DNA of 64,000 nucleotides, taken from Lates calcarifer. Lineage: Eukaryota; Chordata; Actinopteri; Centropomidae. The stretch's first letter is position 1; each line of letters starts with the position of its first letter. Positions 1 through 14,200 of this stretch are shown piece after piece. The translations under genes were made by a program, and so were the position numbers. Location: positions 12,798,194-12,862,193 of the forward strand of contig NC_066852.1 of the NCBI RefSeq assembly GCF_001640805.2. The letters run 5' to 3'. A model generated the notes under the pieces. It made no database searches. It saw only the letters and a program-made list of their open reading frames with translations, and had not been told where the DNA came from.

Positions 1-861
1 TAAAGAAAACCTCAATGCTAATTTTGGAGTGGGTCAAAGTAAATAGTGCTATTTGTTTTGAACTTGTGGGTGGCTGATGTGGCCAAGCCTCATCTAAGGC
101 AGTGCAGGGAGGTGTAAGTGCTACCTTTTAACCCCATACACAACTGATAGGGGTTAACCAGTTTAACAATTAATTATTAACACCACAATTAAACTACATT
201 TTAGGATATTCTGGATGATATTTTAGGAAACTTGTACAGTGCATTTATTGACACAACATCACAGCAAATTAAAACTTATACAAAATTACTGACTGGTAAC
301 CTGTAGTAGATGTCTAGCATCATCATTTCTAGGGGTTAACATGTACACCACGTAAATTAAGTACACTGAATGATTGTGCAGACTGTTTATTTAACCATTT
401 GAGCCAGTCAGGTGGTGGAAACATAGAGAATTGTCTCCCAAGATGTAAAATGCTGTGTCAGTGGTTATCAGCAATTGCATTTGGCAATACCATGCATTTT
501 AAGACTGGCAGAATCAAAGTGAATTAATATCACAGCAGGTGGGAATGGAGTCACCAGATTTAACCACTTAAGGAGAAAGGCACACAAGCCACAGCCAAAC
601 TCAGTAAAGCCAGCAATGACAGGCAACATAGCTCAGCCTAGGCCAACAAAAAGCTAATTACTGCTGTTAAGTGCAGACACTAAAGCTGTCCTGAACATAT
701 GTGAACTACAAGTAACTTAATTGAATGGATTAGGAAATTCCTTTTTGTTAATTAAAAACAAAGCCAGTATAGGAAGGAGGTCTGACACATTAAAAGTTAA
801 AACAATTTGAACACCGTTAAAATAGTATAAGCATTCATTTTATTGTTGTGTGGGTCCTTAC
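1..861 (-). other. sptbn2: sptbn2 intron (open at the window edge)
   Basis: Intron downstream of coding exon 11. It is AT-rich with no further spectrin exon and no recognisable repeat. Confidence 0.8.
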
Positions 862-1164
862 CTTCATGTCTGCCATCCAGTCCATGATGTAACGCATCTC
901 CTGAAACAGTCTCTGTAGGTCACGATGGGCATTCAGTCGCTCCCTGCGTGCAACCAGAAGTTCTTTCAGGTATTCCCAGAGTCGAAGTACATTATCCCTT
1001 CGTGCAAGTATACGTCGTACATCATGGTATGCCTCTGCTTCCAGCTCTTTGGCAACAGCTTCCACAGCAGCCACACGCTCCCAGTACGCTCCAATGTCTG
1101 TCTCAATTGCCTCATGTTTACGGGTGGCAGCTTCCACTGCTCCCAAGTCTGTTCCAAAGTTGTC
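862..1164 (-). CDS. sptbn2: sptbn2 coding exon 11 (spectrin repeat 2, start of repeat 3)
   Basis: Encodes residues 451-551: [20 protein letters not shown] onward, with [10 protein letters not shown] and [10 protein letters not shown]. It completes repeat 2 and begins repeat 3. 303 bases, 101 codons, phase 0 at both ends; donor AAG|GTAAGG. It is the last sptbn2 exon in the window. Confidence 0.96.
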
Positions 1165-2184
1165 CTAATGACAGAGGAAATTCAGAAATAAGAATGAATC
1201 TGTAGCCACACATTCATCTGTTTTTTAATAAATCTGATTTTCATCTACCTACCTGAGACACCAGCCTCTGGTTCTCACTCAGCCATGTCTCCCGCATAGC
1301 AGCTTTGCGGTCGAAACGAGCAGCAAGCATCTCCAGCTTCTCCTGGCGAATCAACTCATTTCTCAGAGCCAGCTCTCGTTCGTGCTCTGCCTTTTCCAGT
1401 CGCTCCCATGCCTGCCCCACCGATGAAAACACAACAGTAAGCCGCTAACATCCAGCAACTAGGGTATTAATATTGCATTCATGATGTATATTTTGTGAAA
1501 CCTTATTAACTAAAATAGTCACAGATGATAGACAACCCTAAAGTGAACATGAACAATTTGTCAGGCCATCAGAACAAGCAGCTTATTTTACATATTGACG
1601 TTTGGTATGACATCACATCACAAAATGTTTCTTAATGAAAGGTTGTATTTCTGGCTCTGTTTAGAGCAAGAATACCTTATTTATGTCAGAAATAAGTTTG
1701 CCCTCTCTTGGCATGTAGACTTTCTGGTTGTTTGCTCGCATCTTGCTCTGGATAGTAAAGAGAAGAACCTCCAAATTTCCTTTCTCTGTAAATCTGTGGA
1801 GACAGACACCACCTCTGTTTAACATACTGTATAGCTTCACACTTTACATCCTAGAGGATAACAAACATTGTGTCACTCACTGGGTCATATAAACCTAGCT
1901 TTCTGTTACTCACTTGGGGGGTTTCTCCACAGTCCGGTAGGAGTTGAAAGCCTGGAGCTGGTTCTGCACAGCACTCAGTGAGTTAGCTAGCTGCCTGTCA
2001 TTGAGTGTTACAATGGTCTGCTCAATCCACTGCAGAAGCTCTGAGGCCAAGGTCTCATATTTCTCTATCAGCTGGTCAGCCTCAATAGCATAATCCAGCA
2101 CCTGCAGCAAGGAGAGATTTGTGAATCAAGGCAACTGGTGAGCAAACACTACACTACAGGCAGTGAATGTGTACACACGTACAT

Positions 2185-2244
<60 letters not shown>

Positions 2245-5200
2245 CTAACCTTGCCAATTCTTTTGCCCTCCACTGCCAAAGCTTTCATCTTGGAGAAGTA
2301 ATGGTAGTAGGTCGCCACGTAGGTAATGATGGATTTCTCATCAGGCTGATCAACGTTAACATCTGAAAAAGAGATAGAATGATCCATCTGCACCTCAATA
2401 CTTTTCCCCTTTTTAATCTATTGATCCTAAACTTAAGCGTGCACAAACTATACTATCAAATTTGGCTGTCAATATAAACTAAATGAGAAGTTTAATAGGT
2501 GCTAAACAGTTACCATCTTTGGACATTGTTTTTGTGATGTCAGTGTAGCTGACATGTGATGCGGTGTTGTCTAAGCTATAATTAATTCCAGTAATCCTCC
2601 ATAGTCCCACACTCATCAGTCTGTTTCGGGGAATAGGCATCAGCTTACTGACTTAGTGGACAGTGTCAGGCCATCAGTATGACTTACACAAATGCTTCAT
2701 GTTTTAACAGAGGCTTTACCCACTCACCCTCTGGGTCCAGCAGCTTGGTAAGCCCCAGTTCCTTCTCAGCCACATTGAAAGCATTTTGGAGATTGTAGTG
2801 AGCGTTGGACCTCTTCAGGTTGTCAAACTCAATCAGGTCAGGTCTGCAAAGGCCAGGGGAACAATTATAATTTAATAAATACAGACTGCAGAGGAGAGCA
2901 GGGTGTAAACAAATGGCAATATCATTCATATAACATCATCTTCTTATGGTGAAGAAAAATATATATTTCACTGTCTACTCCAATACATGTCTCTGTTTAC
3001 AGACCATGATTCATAAAATAATCCACTGGATTTAGGTAAAGTCATCTGCATGCTAACAGGCTTTTCATCTGTGGATTAGGCTCCAGCCAGTTATTGCTTA
3101 TTCTTGCCTATACCATGTTTTCATATCAGGCTTGCATGGGTATAAGAGGGGTATAAAATTGGTTTGGGAGGCCTACATATACATCATTTAAACTTTAATC
3201 ACCAATAAGCATGAATTACCATTCCCAAAATACTGGACTGAAGACAAAAATTGCTATTTTCTCATTGAGTTCCAGTCACCATGCCCAGAGTTTTGAACTG
3301 CACAACAGTCATGAAACTTTTAATCATTAATGAAACAAATAAATTGCATTGTAGATAAGGTTAAAAAAAATGCCTGTGATGCCTCCTCTATAGTTTGAAT
3401 AGGGGCCTGAGCATGTAAATGGCAGTGTCATGGTTTACATGAATATCCCACAGGTCATAAGTTCAGTGAAAGCAATATTAGTATTCATGTATCATGTATC
3501 ACCTTAGGCATTAATTGTAACAACCACAATGCTGTCTGTTCTATTTGACTCCAGAGTTTAGGGTTTTACTTTCAGTTCACAGATTAATTTTAAACACAAG
3601 CTGTTCATGGCACCAGCAGGGTGTGCAAGTGAGTTACCAAGCATAGCTCTTCATAACAAATAAGTGGGTTATTATTTCTGTGATCTAGGTCATCTTACTC
3701 CCTATTTTACTTTCATCCTTTTAGCCATACTGCAGACTGTTTGAAGGATGAGAGAAGTAGGAGGAGACCTAAATAGAAAACGGGATAAAAACACCCCAGA
3801 GAAGTATGATGGTACAGTGACAGGTGCTCCTCATCAGGTAGAGAAAGATAAAAGAGGGGTTTAAGTACTGGCAACTGTTTTGTTTGGTAGGATAAAGTTC
3901 TTGCTTTGAAAAAGGGGCCCTGCTAAAATTAATTATATATTTATGTCTAACAGGGTTTCATTCCACATCACAATGTAGCAGGTAACATTTAGTACGGGAA
4001 GAAGTCAGTGACCTGTGTTTGTGCACGATGGCATTGAACGCCAGACCATCTCGCCAGCTGGTTGTGAAGTTGTGGATGTTGACATTGGGGTATCTGCAAA
4101 AGTCAAATAAGAAGTCATTAATCATGAATCAACACAGTAAGATTCATCAGCAAAACCATACATTTCACTTCAACATATTAACAGTATTCATCTTGTGTGA
4201 TTAAGCACTCTCTATCTCTCCTTTCTCACCCAGCAGTTTTCATTTGGCACCAAAGCAGCAGGGCATCTTTAGCCGATTTCTTCTCCTTGTTGTCTTCTGT
4301 CTCCACACTGATGTCCTGGATCTGTCAGCAGAGCATTCATTCAGTTAATAGTGTGCCCACTGAATTTTACAGTTCTTATATGATTAGACCTTCCAATATT
4401 ATCAATTATCTGTATATTATACCAAATTTAAGGAATGGTTGAAAAAATTCCCAGGTAATGACAGTAAGTTCATGACTCATCTTGTAAATCACATCTAAGG
4501 AGCATTAATCTCTATCACCATTTATGTGAGTTCGCCTGAGGATGGACTGCATGCAGAGACCTGATGTCCCAAAGTCAAACTCACTCTTTGAAAGAGGTTA
4601 AGAAACGTGGCAGCTGGGCTGAGAGGGTAATGAGCAAAGCTTCATACAAGTATTTTATACCTGGAAGCGAAGGATGATGGTCCAGATGAGACCCAGGGTG
4701 AGACGGTGATTCCCATCCACAATGTCATGTGAGCCCATGTTTTCTAAGTGGACTTTTTGCTCCTTGAGAAACTGCAGGGCTTTGTCAACATTCTCCAGGC
4801 AGTGGATACGCATGCGGCCCTTAGTGGGCTTTGGCTGTGGAAAGCAGAGGAAAAAGAAAGAAGACTTAGGTTGACGTTGTTGAACATAGTGATTACAGCA
4901 TACATGAATAGGAAAGGGAGCGGGAATTTAAAAAGAGAAAAACATGCAAGAGCAGGAGGATAAGTAAATCACAGGAAAAAAAGCAGAAATGAAGTGCATG
5001 ATTTCTCCTTCTTCCTGACTTGTGGTACAGTGTGATGGCCATGCTGACGGCCTGGGTCAGGCTTAGGACAGAGAAGGGAGGTTTCTGTGTGATACTGACC
5101 AGCTGTTCTCCTGAGAGCACTTCCAGAAGGCGGATTAGCATGCGGCCATCGCGCAGGTCGGTGTACAAGTCACCAATGCGACAAGTCACTCGGCCTAGGT

Positions 5201-8200
5201 GAGAGTTCACCCATTTGGTAAAGGTCTTCTTCTGTACTGCTTCACGCTCATCTGTAAAGGGAAAAAAGAGAAAAGTGTTTAAGGTACAATGCACCAAGAT
5301 CACAACTGACTTTACTGACTGAGATGCCAGTGGCCTGAATATCGTTCCTGTCAGAGAAATAAATACTTACAGGGAATTAATGTTGCTCTAAACAAACACC
5401 AGTGTAGTCTGCAATTTTGATCATATCTGAGCACAGACAGGTAACAGTAAATCATAAGGACTTAGGCTTTGTCCTGAGCAGTTCATAAGCAGTTCATGAA
5501 CCATTAAGTCTCCAGGATCACTGTATTGACAGCTTAGTGAGAGGTTTTCACTCTTCACATCAATGTTTAGTGATGGTTCTACTCAAGTGTGCATTGCTAA
5601 TTGCTGATGGGAGTCTGGAAGAGAAAAGTGACTATGCAAAACTGCACATGAAGACAATGACATTTGGTGAACATGTTTGTTGTTTCTTTATTGAAGGAAA
5701 ACTAAAAAAAGAATCACAATAAATTAAGCTGTAACAGCAGCTCAGACATATGGACCAGGGGAGTAAGAAGCTAATCCTGCTCCACCACCTAACAAGGTGA
5801 CCTCATTTCTAGGACACAAGGTCTTCCTGGCTTTTGAAAACACAAGCCCACACAGAGCAACCCTGAGGTACACAGAAAATAGATCTGATCAATGGATCTC
5901 TACTGAGTTAAACAAAACAAACGCTCCTTACAGCAGCAACAAATGAAACATAATGGTGGTAAAGATATATAGATCTTTAAGAAACAAGAAAAATGGTAAA
6001 GCCTTCATGATTAACACAATGATTAACAACATCAACATTAACATGTTGATGACTAAAGCTGGATTTTTTTTAAAAAAGTATTCATCATACAAGTCTCTAA
6101 AATGTAATCATCTTTGATGATGAATGATACTGTGTATGAAGGTGCAATAAACCGTCTTCCCACAGTCCACTTCAAACAAACTGGTTTAACAACATAAACC
6201 ATGATACAAACTGCCACGTGCTTAGATGTTGCTTAATGTGACAGAAAGTAGCCTTGAGGGGTTAAACAGTCTAGCGACCTGGACAAGATCTGTTAATTTA
6301 ATTACTAAAAACTCTTTTGTGTTTTTTTTCTTGCTCTCTCACCTTACTCAGTTCAACCAAATACTTCTAGCATTATTACTTTATTATATAACTATGTTGT
6401 TGCTACTAACAGTAGCCTACCAACACCTATTTAAATGTTGCCAAAGGTCATGATTTTACTAACAGAAAAGCCAAGGCAGCATGGTTTATTTGAATGAATG
6501 TAATATCTTTCAAACGCAACACAATTCAAAGCTGAGAACTTGCTCATGTAACGGTGGGAGACTGAAGCAATATGAGCAATATGAGGTGAACAATTTGAGG
6601 TGGCCAAAGACGGTACAGATTTTGAAATTACACAGAAGCCTTTTAGGGTGAAGTAATACCCAGAGGACATAACGCGTGCACTGTTGCAAGCTGAGGGTGC
6701 TTCCTCTGTACCTATACTCAATTAAAGAGATCCTCTTTTGAAAGAATACAGAGAATAACAGCAAACTGAAAGGTATCTACTCATTTTCTGTCACAGTTTT
6801 TGACATGATTAAACATTACAATACAAGACTCAATATCCTATAGCTCTGTATTCAACCTCACTGTAATTCAGATATTGTAAGGTATCCTGTAGAGTTTTGA
6901 ACGCTAGTGGATCTGTACAATGATATTTAAATGGGTGGGTTTCCGTATTGTTTGTTACATTATTTACTGTATGTTCTGTAAACATACAAGGATGCATATG
7001 AATGCCATATGCCACATCAGAGTGGTGTAATACAAATTTCTACCGACTGCACAAGGCTGCGCCTGTCAAATCTCATGTTCTCCCTGTTGAAACTCACAGT
7101 TAGTGTGTTTTGTGGCCATCTCACAGCCTTGAAATGAAAATCCCAGAGACTGTCACACCATCAAAAAAAACATCACAAAGAAATGTTTGTTATGAGCCTA
7201 TGCTTAAAATAAAATGCCAGTGCAATACAGATTGCCCTTCCTTGCTTCAGTTGCTTTTCCCTTGACAACACTGTCTTCCAAAGAGCACTGGCCAACAATA
7301 GAAGAGTGAAATATATTCCACTGTCTGGGATAAAGTTGTTTGGCTGTCCATGTTCCACATTAGAGCTGAGGACAGCAGAACAACTCGAGGAAGCAATAGG
7401 AGAGGAAAACAACAGAGAATGCAAAAAGATGGGGTGATAATGTGAGGCATTGTTTTTACTAGACTAGTGAATCAGGCGTACTTGCTTATAGCATGAATAG
7501 CCGAGACAGCTTATTTGGATGTCTTCTTTTAGAATACAGTAGGTAGTTAAAATCTAAATTTTCAATATCTCACACAAGACTACAGACACAAATGGCCTAA
7601 CAGTATGTTATTTTGTGTAATCTCCAAATTTAGCATATAATATCTGATATATATAATCGAAGTTTCCATTATAGAAATTTAACATTTAAAGACTAAACTT
7701 ATTTGGCTATACAAATAAGCAGGTAACAGAATTGACTGTAGCCATGTCCTGCAGGCACTTTTAAAGGGCTGGAGCTGAGGCACAAACAGGTTTTTCTCTG
7801 CTATCCCAACTATCAGCCATGTTGTCTTCTAAATATGTGTGCTTTTTCCTGCTTTTTCCTGGTTTACCTAAACTCAAGGATATCAGACAAAAAACAGCTA
7901 CTATCTAACAGCTCTCCTTTGTTTTAGACCTGGTTGGTTCTGTAAGTATTGTAATATGGTGTGCTGGTTGTTTAGGGTTGTTGTTTGAGTTTTTGGGACT
8001 TGCCGTTTTATAACCCTCTCATCCCAACGTACAAGAACCGACTGACTAAACTTCTGTCACTCTCATGTACAATACTAACAGATTGTTCGATTATTAAAGG
8101 ACCACAAAGTGATCTGAAGTGGTTTAATGAGCTGGCAGAGGTGGATTACTGTGGCAGGTGAAGTACAGTAGAGGAACCGACATTCCTCCTGAAGCTTGGT

Positions 8201-11200
8201 CATGTTGTGACAGCACCCAGCACTGGGGGAGGCAGAGGGCAGGGATCCTAAATAAGAAATGCTGCTACCCCATTGGTGATGTGCACCTAATAACAAGGCT
8301 ACTGAACAGGAACAAAAGACAGACAAACACACACATCACGTCTCTTTCGTGTTTGCTCATTACAGCAAGCAAACACAAACTTGTCATCAGTTGCAGCTAT
8401 AGCAGATAAGGGCAAAACTGGTGCAGCTGTTTTCTCTAACAATGTGACATTTGTGGATTGTCTTGTTAGTGCATGGGAGCACATGTCAACTGTAATGTTT
8501 ACACATCCAAGTCACATCCTAGTCTAAATGGTTTATTCATGTTTCATACTTCTACAACAGAAAGCTAGACTTTTTTTTAAACTGTGCTTATGCTGATGGT
8601 AGTAAGGTGAGAGAAGATAACTGAAACTAGGAAGATGCCTCCTCTATACTGCCAGATGTCTCACGTCATGCAAAATACTTGCAGAGCCTGCCAACATTGT
8701 TATAAAGTTACATATCATGGGACAAGAGAGAAGAGTGGGAAAACACAGTATCTAAGCCTAGTCATTTCTAGTTTGTCTTACCAAGTCTTGCCTTATTCTA
8801 GCTTTTTTTTTTTTTGACAAAAAATCCCTCTAAAATGACTTTTCACACTAACCTTGAGGCATGCACAATTCAAAGTATTAGTTCTCCCAAACTAAAAATG
8901 CATGCATGAACTACTTCATTTTTTTAAGATAGTTTTTTCTACAATTAAAACTTATGTTAAACTGGACTTCACTACTATATTAACTTATTTTATGTCTATT
9001 AAAGGCCTTCCTGGACAAGAGTTAAAGGGATTCTTATTTAAGTGTTACAGAAATCAATATTTAAAACTGTTTTAAAACTCCCCTGACTATCCTCCAGCTC
9101 TATCTCTCCTCCTTGAGACTCTTTGTGTGTGAGATAGAAGTAAAAACAAGTGATTTTCTATGCCATGTTTTTCTCCATTGTTTACTAATGGTAGCTCAGA
9201 GCTAGTGCTTAGATGCATCACCGAATGTTTCAAAAGCATATCTGGGCATGTCCAGTCACTTTGAACATGTTTGTCTCAGGTAATAAGCTTTAAGTATAAT
9301 GTCAGGGTAGGGAGTAGAGTGGGGGTCTAGCTCAGCCAGTGCCTTCTCTACTGTTACAGGTACTGAGGTTTAGCTCACTGCTGATTTCATATTTAACCCC
9401 CAAACAAACTTGGGTACTGCTGATAACGATGATTATCTGCAGGTAATCTGAGCAAATATGCCGCCAGACTTAATCCTGTCTGTGTGGCACGCAGACGCTA
9501 GGATCAAGTTTGATGATATCATGCAGACGGACACAACATTAACAATGAATCTCTCGCACACGCCTGTGAGGGAGAACAATCACATCTACAGCATGGATCA
9601 GAACAGCACAGTGCAGTTTAAGACAAAGATCAAGTCTGTATCCGCTGTACTCTTGTACTGAGGTCATGGTTTAATGTTTAGTGTTCAGCACGTCTTTATA
9701 GTTACCTGAACATATGTGCTGCAATATTAAAAAGTTAACTGATCCGAGGAATTTCTGATTTCCCATTTATATTTACATACAATGTGCTTTTTTAAAAATG
9801 AGGTTGAGTTCCATCACAGTTCAGTAACTTAATTCATGAGAGAACAAACATCAGTTATGCAATGAAATACACAAATTAATTCACTATGGCTGGCTATTGT
9901 CTTTGCTGTTTTGCTTTTTTTTGTCTCTAAATTTCACCCATTCATTTCTTGAAAAAGACATGATGCTCTAAAGAAATGACAAATAAAAATAAAAAAGAAT
10001 AAAGTGATGGATCTGGAGTTGGAGTTATAGAAACATGCACTTATGTTGTTTTGGTGGGTTTTACACGTAACATCTGTCAAATACATCAAATACCCTGCAC
10101 TGTAAAAAAAAAAAAAATGCCATATGATAACACACTTCTTTTACACTGTAAAAAGAAAATCACCATGCAGACTTTATTGCACGTCAGACAGCGTGCAGTG
10201 TAACGGAGGCAGAATCTTGTTTAGCAGATCGTGTCCTGCGAGCACACAGTGTGATGAGGTTAAGGCAAGGCTGTGTCCTTCAGCCAGCAAGACGCCAACC
10301 TGTACTTGTCACAATTACTTTGTTTTTCTGGCTGCCAGCATAGCATGTGATCATTGATGGCCAGATCGCTCACTAACGCCTTTGTACTATACAGATATAC
10401 CAAATGTTCAAAATATTTGATACTGCCAGAGATTGAATGGAAGCTAGGACTCAACACAGAGGCTTCCAATCACTTAATCAGCTCTCCATTGACAATAATG
10501 TTGGTGTGTGTTGCTGTATACACAACAGACATTGGCCTGGTACAAGATGTCACCACTGCTCTTTACCCACTGACCATGCCCTGCCAATGATGAAATAGTC
10601 TGTTTGTCCATTACAGAGGCAAAGATAAGATAATTAGTAGAGGAGAATTAGAGCCAGACAGTCTCTCTTCCCATTCTTCTTACTGAAGTTTGCTGTGTTG
10701 CTCACTGTCTTCTCAATGAATCCTGCATCTCTCTGCTGTGTTGCATGACACTGCACTTTGGGCTCCCAGTGGCCTAACTTCAGCACAGAGGACAAGGACT
10801 GACTCCATCCATAAATAGCTTCTCAGTAAGCACTTCACACAACAGCAACACATGAATACTGCAGATTTTGTCCACTTTTCATTTTCCTGACCATTTCTGT
10901 CCAAAACACTGGACTATTATGATAATTTCCTTACCCCCAAAGCTTTCAGAAAAGATATAGAAAAAGCCAGTAGCAGTAGATCTGGCCACAGCACAGACTG
11001 GTAGTGCAATTAAACTAAATTAACATTTCATGTCATGTCCTGCCCAGGTCATGTCTTTGTCCCCAGCCATTAATGGTTCCCTTCTAGCTAGCTTGAAATG
11101 CCCTTGACTCCATATACTTTTGGCATTCTGTCCCTCAACCACTGTAGGCATAATGAGTGCCTCTGATCACCCCATCCTCAGAAAGAATGAGTAAACTACT

Positions 11201-14200
11201 TCCATCAATCTGTCTGCTTTAATCTGCTTTAATGACCTTCTCTTGGACATTCCCACACAGACAAGATTATGGTATTATGCCAAAGGGCACAGAGAAAGGT
11301 ACTCAGCAGTGGGAGTCTGACTTTTTTCAAAGGAGTGTAAAATTTGCTTTGAAAACCAGCTTACAGGAAACAAATTAAGCATGAGTCAAGTGAGGTATGC
11401 TCAAAGCAAGTGAACAGAAAACCACCTTGTGATAGGTGTGTATTTATGTATGTATGTGTACAGTGAGTATGAACACACGTGTATGAATTTTATCCGAGAA
11501 TCTATACAGAGTAAACCTGCGTTAGTTGTTTGTAAAGCTGTAATCAAACAGTATATTGTCCTATAGTTTGCATGAATTCCTCCACTTCTGCCACTGAAAC
11601 CAAAAACTAAGGCTTAAGAATCAATTTCTCAACCACTGGCTTCCAACTATTTTGCTGTCTGAGATTGCAAAGTAGACCCTTGGCACTCATTTAAAGAATG
11701 CAGTGAAAGAAGTATAGAGAGAAAACCCTCAGATAGTCACTAGTAGCCTGCAAGCATTGTGGTTCGTGGTTACTATTTTTTATTGACACCAGTGAGTAGT
11801 TTGGTCTGAAAGTCAACTATGGCTTTATTGTATGATGCTGTGAGCATTGCAAACAATGAGGGCAAAGTGTTCTAGAGTAGTTGTAGGAGGAGTTGGTATT
11901 GGTAAATAATGTTTCAGCAACAAGCTACTTTTGGTAAGTTCTAGAGTGCAAGGAAGGGTTTGACTCCGAATCTTTCTAACTCATGTATCTATAGCTGCCT
12001 AGACCTGACCATTAGGACAGAGTCACACATTAAGGCTTTTCCTTTGTTGGTCAGAGGTGCAAGTCACTTTCAATTAAGATAAGCAACAGAACAGGGCTAA
12101 TGCTGTTTTTCAAATTCAGATATATTATCGCACTTATCTTTGTGTATTAGTTTTAAATCAAGATTACAATGACTTCTACATCTTCAAAAGTCAACATTTG
12201 TATCATATAAAATATGTCTTAGGAAGTCTGCAAGAGTGCAACAGAAAAAAACAGTAGCGGTGTAACAGCTACAGGATGTTATACTGTATGTTTAACCAAG
12301 TTATTGAAATAATATTATTATAAATAATATTTAACTTTTGTATATTTTTGTAGGTAAGTGAAACTCTATCCTCTGTGTTACCAACTGATGTTAGAAGTCT
12401 ACAGAGATGTGGTAGACATCCCTGTATATCATTAGACCAATTTTTTATGATATCCAAATCAAACTGTGAACAAGAAATGTGTGTGCAAAACAAAGCGAGC
12501 AAAATGGCACATGCAGATGCACACACTTTGACATTTCTCTCCCTAGAAAAGCGGAACTGCCCTTCCTTTGCTTATAACTTTGAAAGTAGGGCTGTGGTAA
12601 AACCGCTGCCTTGCCACATGTGGCATGAGTTATTTTTATACTTTTAACAGTTTGAGGTCACAAGTGTAGAAACACAATGTGTCTTGCCTAACTCTCACAG
12701 GTTTGTTCTTCCAATGACAAAAAGGGTGAATAAGATAAAGACATTTCGTACAGCATTGTCCTCTTTCCCGTTCTGATGGGAGTGAAGGCACTGATCACTG
12801 ATGGCACTGAGAGGTCATGCCTCTGTCTGCAGCTGCAGCTGGTAATAGGGAAGATAGGGGAGGAGAGGACTAACCAAGGCCAATCCCACGAAAAAAAGAG
12901 ACAAGCAAGCACCTCTCAGCCATAACATCTGGACAGAGGAAGGGTGTGAAATGTCACCAAGACAATAATTGTCCTGAAGCCTCCAAGACTGCACTTTCTT
13001 ATTGCCTAAGTAGGAAACTGTCAATATTAGTAAAACTGTACAAACAAAAAGGCACTGTGTGAGTGTGAGAGTGTTTGTGTGTGTGTGGGTGTGTGTGTGT
13101 GTGTGTGTGTACGTATTGTGAACCCTGACCAAGGTAATGTGAGACTGACTTACAGCTGGAGGCCACCAGAGTCAGAACTTTAATGAAGAGTGTTAGAAAT
13201 ATTAAGTTACAATATTCAGTTCAAAGTGTATTACTAGATTTGAAAATTGACCCAAAATGTGACATTGATCTCTTCCAGCATAAATTCAAATCCTTAAATT
13301 AAGTAAGAACAAAAACGCTTCTGACCAAGGCAGTTTAGCATTCACTGAGAGAGATAAAAACTACCCTTGGTGACTACTCTGTTGACATTCAATAAGACCA
13401 AAACGTTTATGCTTAATTACCTAAACTAAACAAATGTAAAAGTAGACTGGTGGTACACAACTAGGTGCTACAGTGTGAAAGTCATTTTTTGCTGTGCTTG
13501 TAATTGTTTTTTAGTCATTAAAGGGTCAAAACTGTGTAAAACTACTCTCTATTTGAATAAAGCTGTGCTGCTAAAGCCTGATGAGTGACAGTCCAAACTA
13601 AAGTCCACAGAAGTTGACTCAGAGAGTCCAGGTAGCTAGGACAGTGACCCTTTGAACAAGGACCCTGTACTCTAACTGAACTCACACCATATTTATCTAT
13701 GAAGCAGGACATCAAACCAAAGTTACAAAGTATTTATCTTGGCGCTGAGATCAATACCTGGAAGTATAAGGCAATATGAGCTTTCACACGGCACTGCTCT
13801 ACTGCATATTAGATGCAAGAGATATAGTAAGGTTGCATAATATAATTTGAGTGTGATTTCTGCTAGGGTTTGAAATAAGCAGTATATTCTCTTAACTGGT
13901 TGTGAATGATTTTTTGGGTTAAAGAATAATGTTGAAGTGGGTCCAAAAAAAATAAGGCTATTAAAAAACAGTAACTCCCCCTCTGTCTGTCAAAAAGGGT
14001 TTTTCCCTCTCAATGTAATTTAACTATGTGGCCCAGTGTTTCATTAATCCTGTCCCCTTTGGCCAGAGTTACTTAGTCACTCAGCTTATTCTCTACTGGT
14101 TAGATATCATTTACCACTAAGTCAGATAATGCTACATTCAGTGCTATAGTGTTAGACAGGTATAGGGCCTGAAAATCTTTTTCAATTTTCAACCATTAAA

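Noticed and set aside
2154..2393. Extension of the CH2 exon into a Cys-Val repeat peptide
   Set aside because: The reading simply runs past the donor at 2250 into the TG microsatellite. The splice site and family length end the exon at GKRIGK.
9458..9661. 67-codon plus-strand frame with protein-like composition
   Set aside because: It looked exon-like at first, but it has no flanking acceptor or donor that fits a larger gene and no family match.
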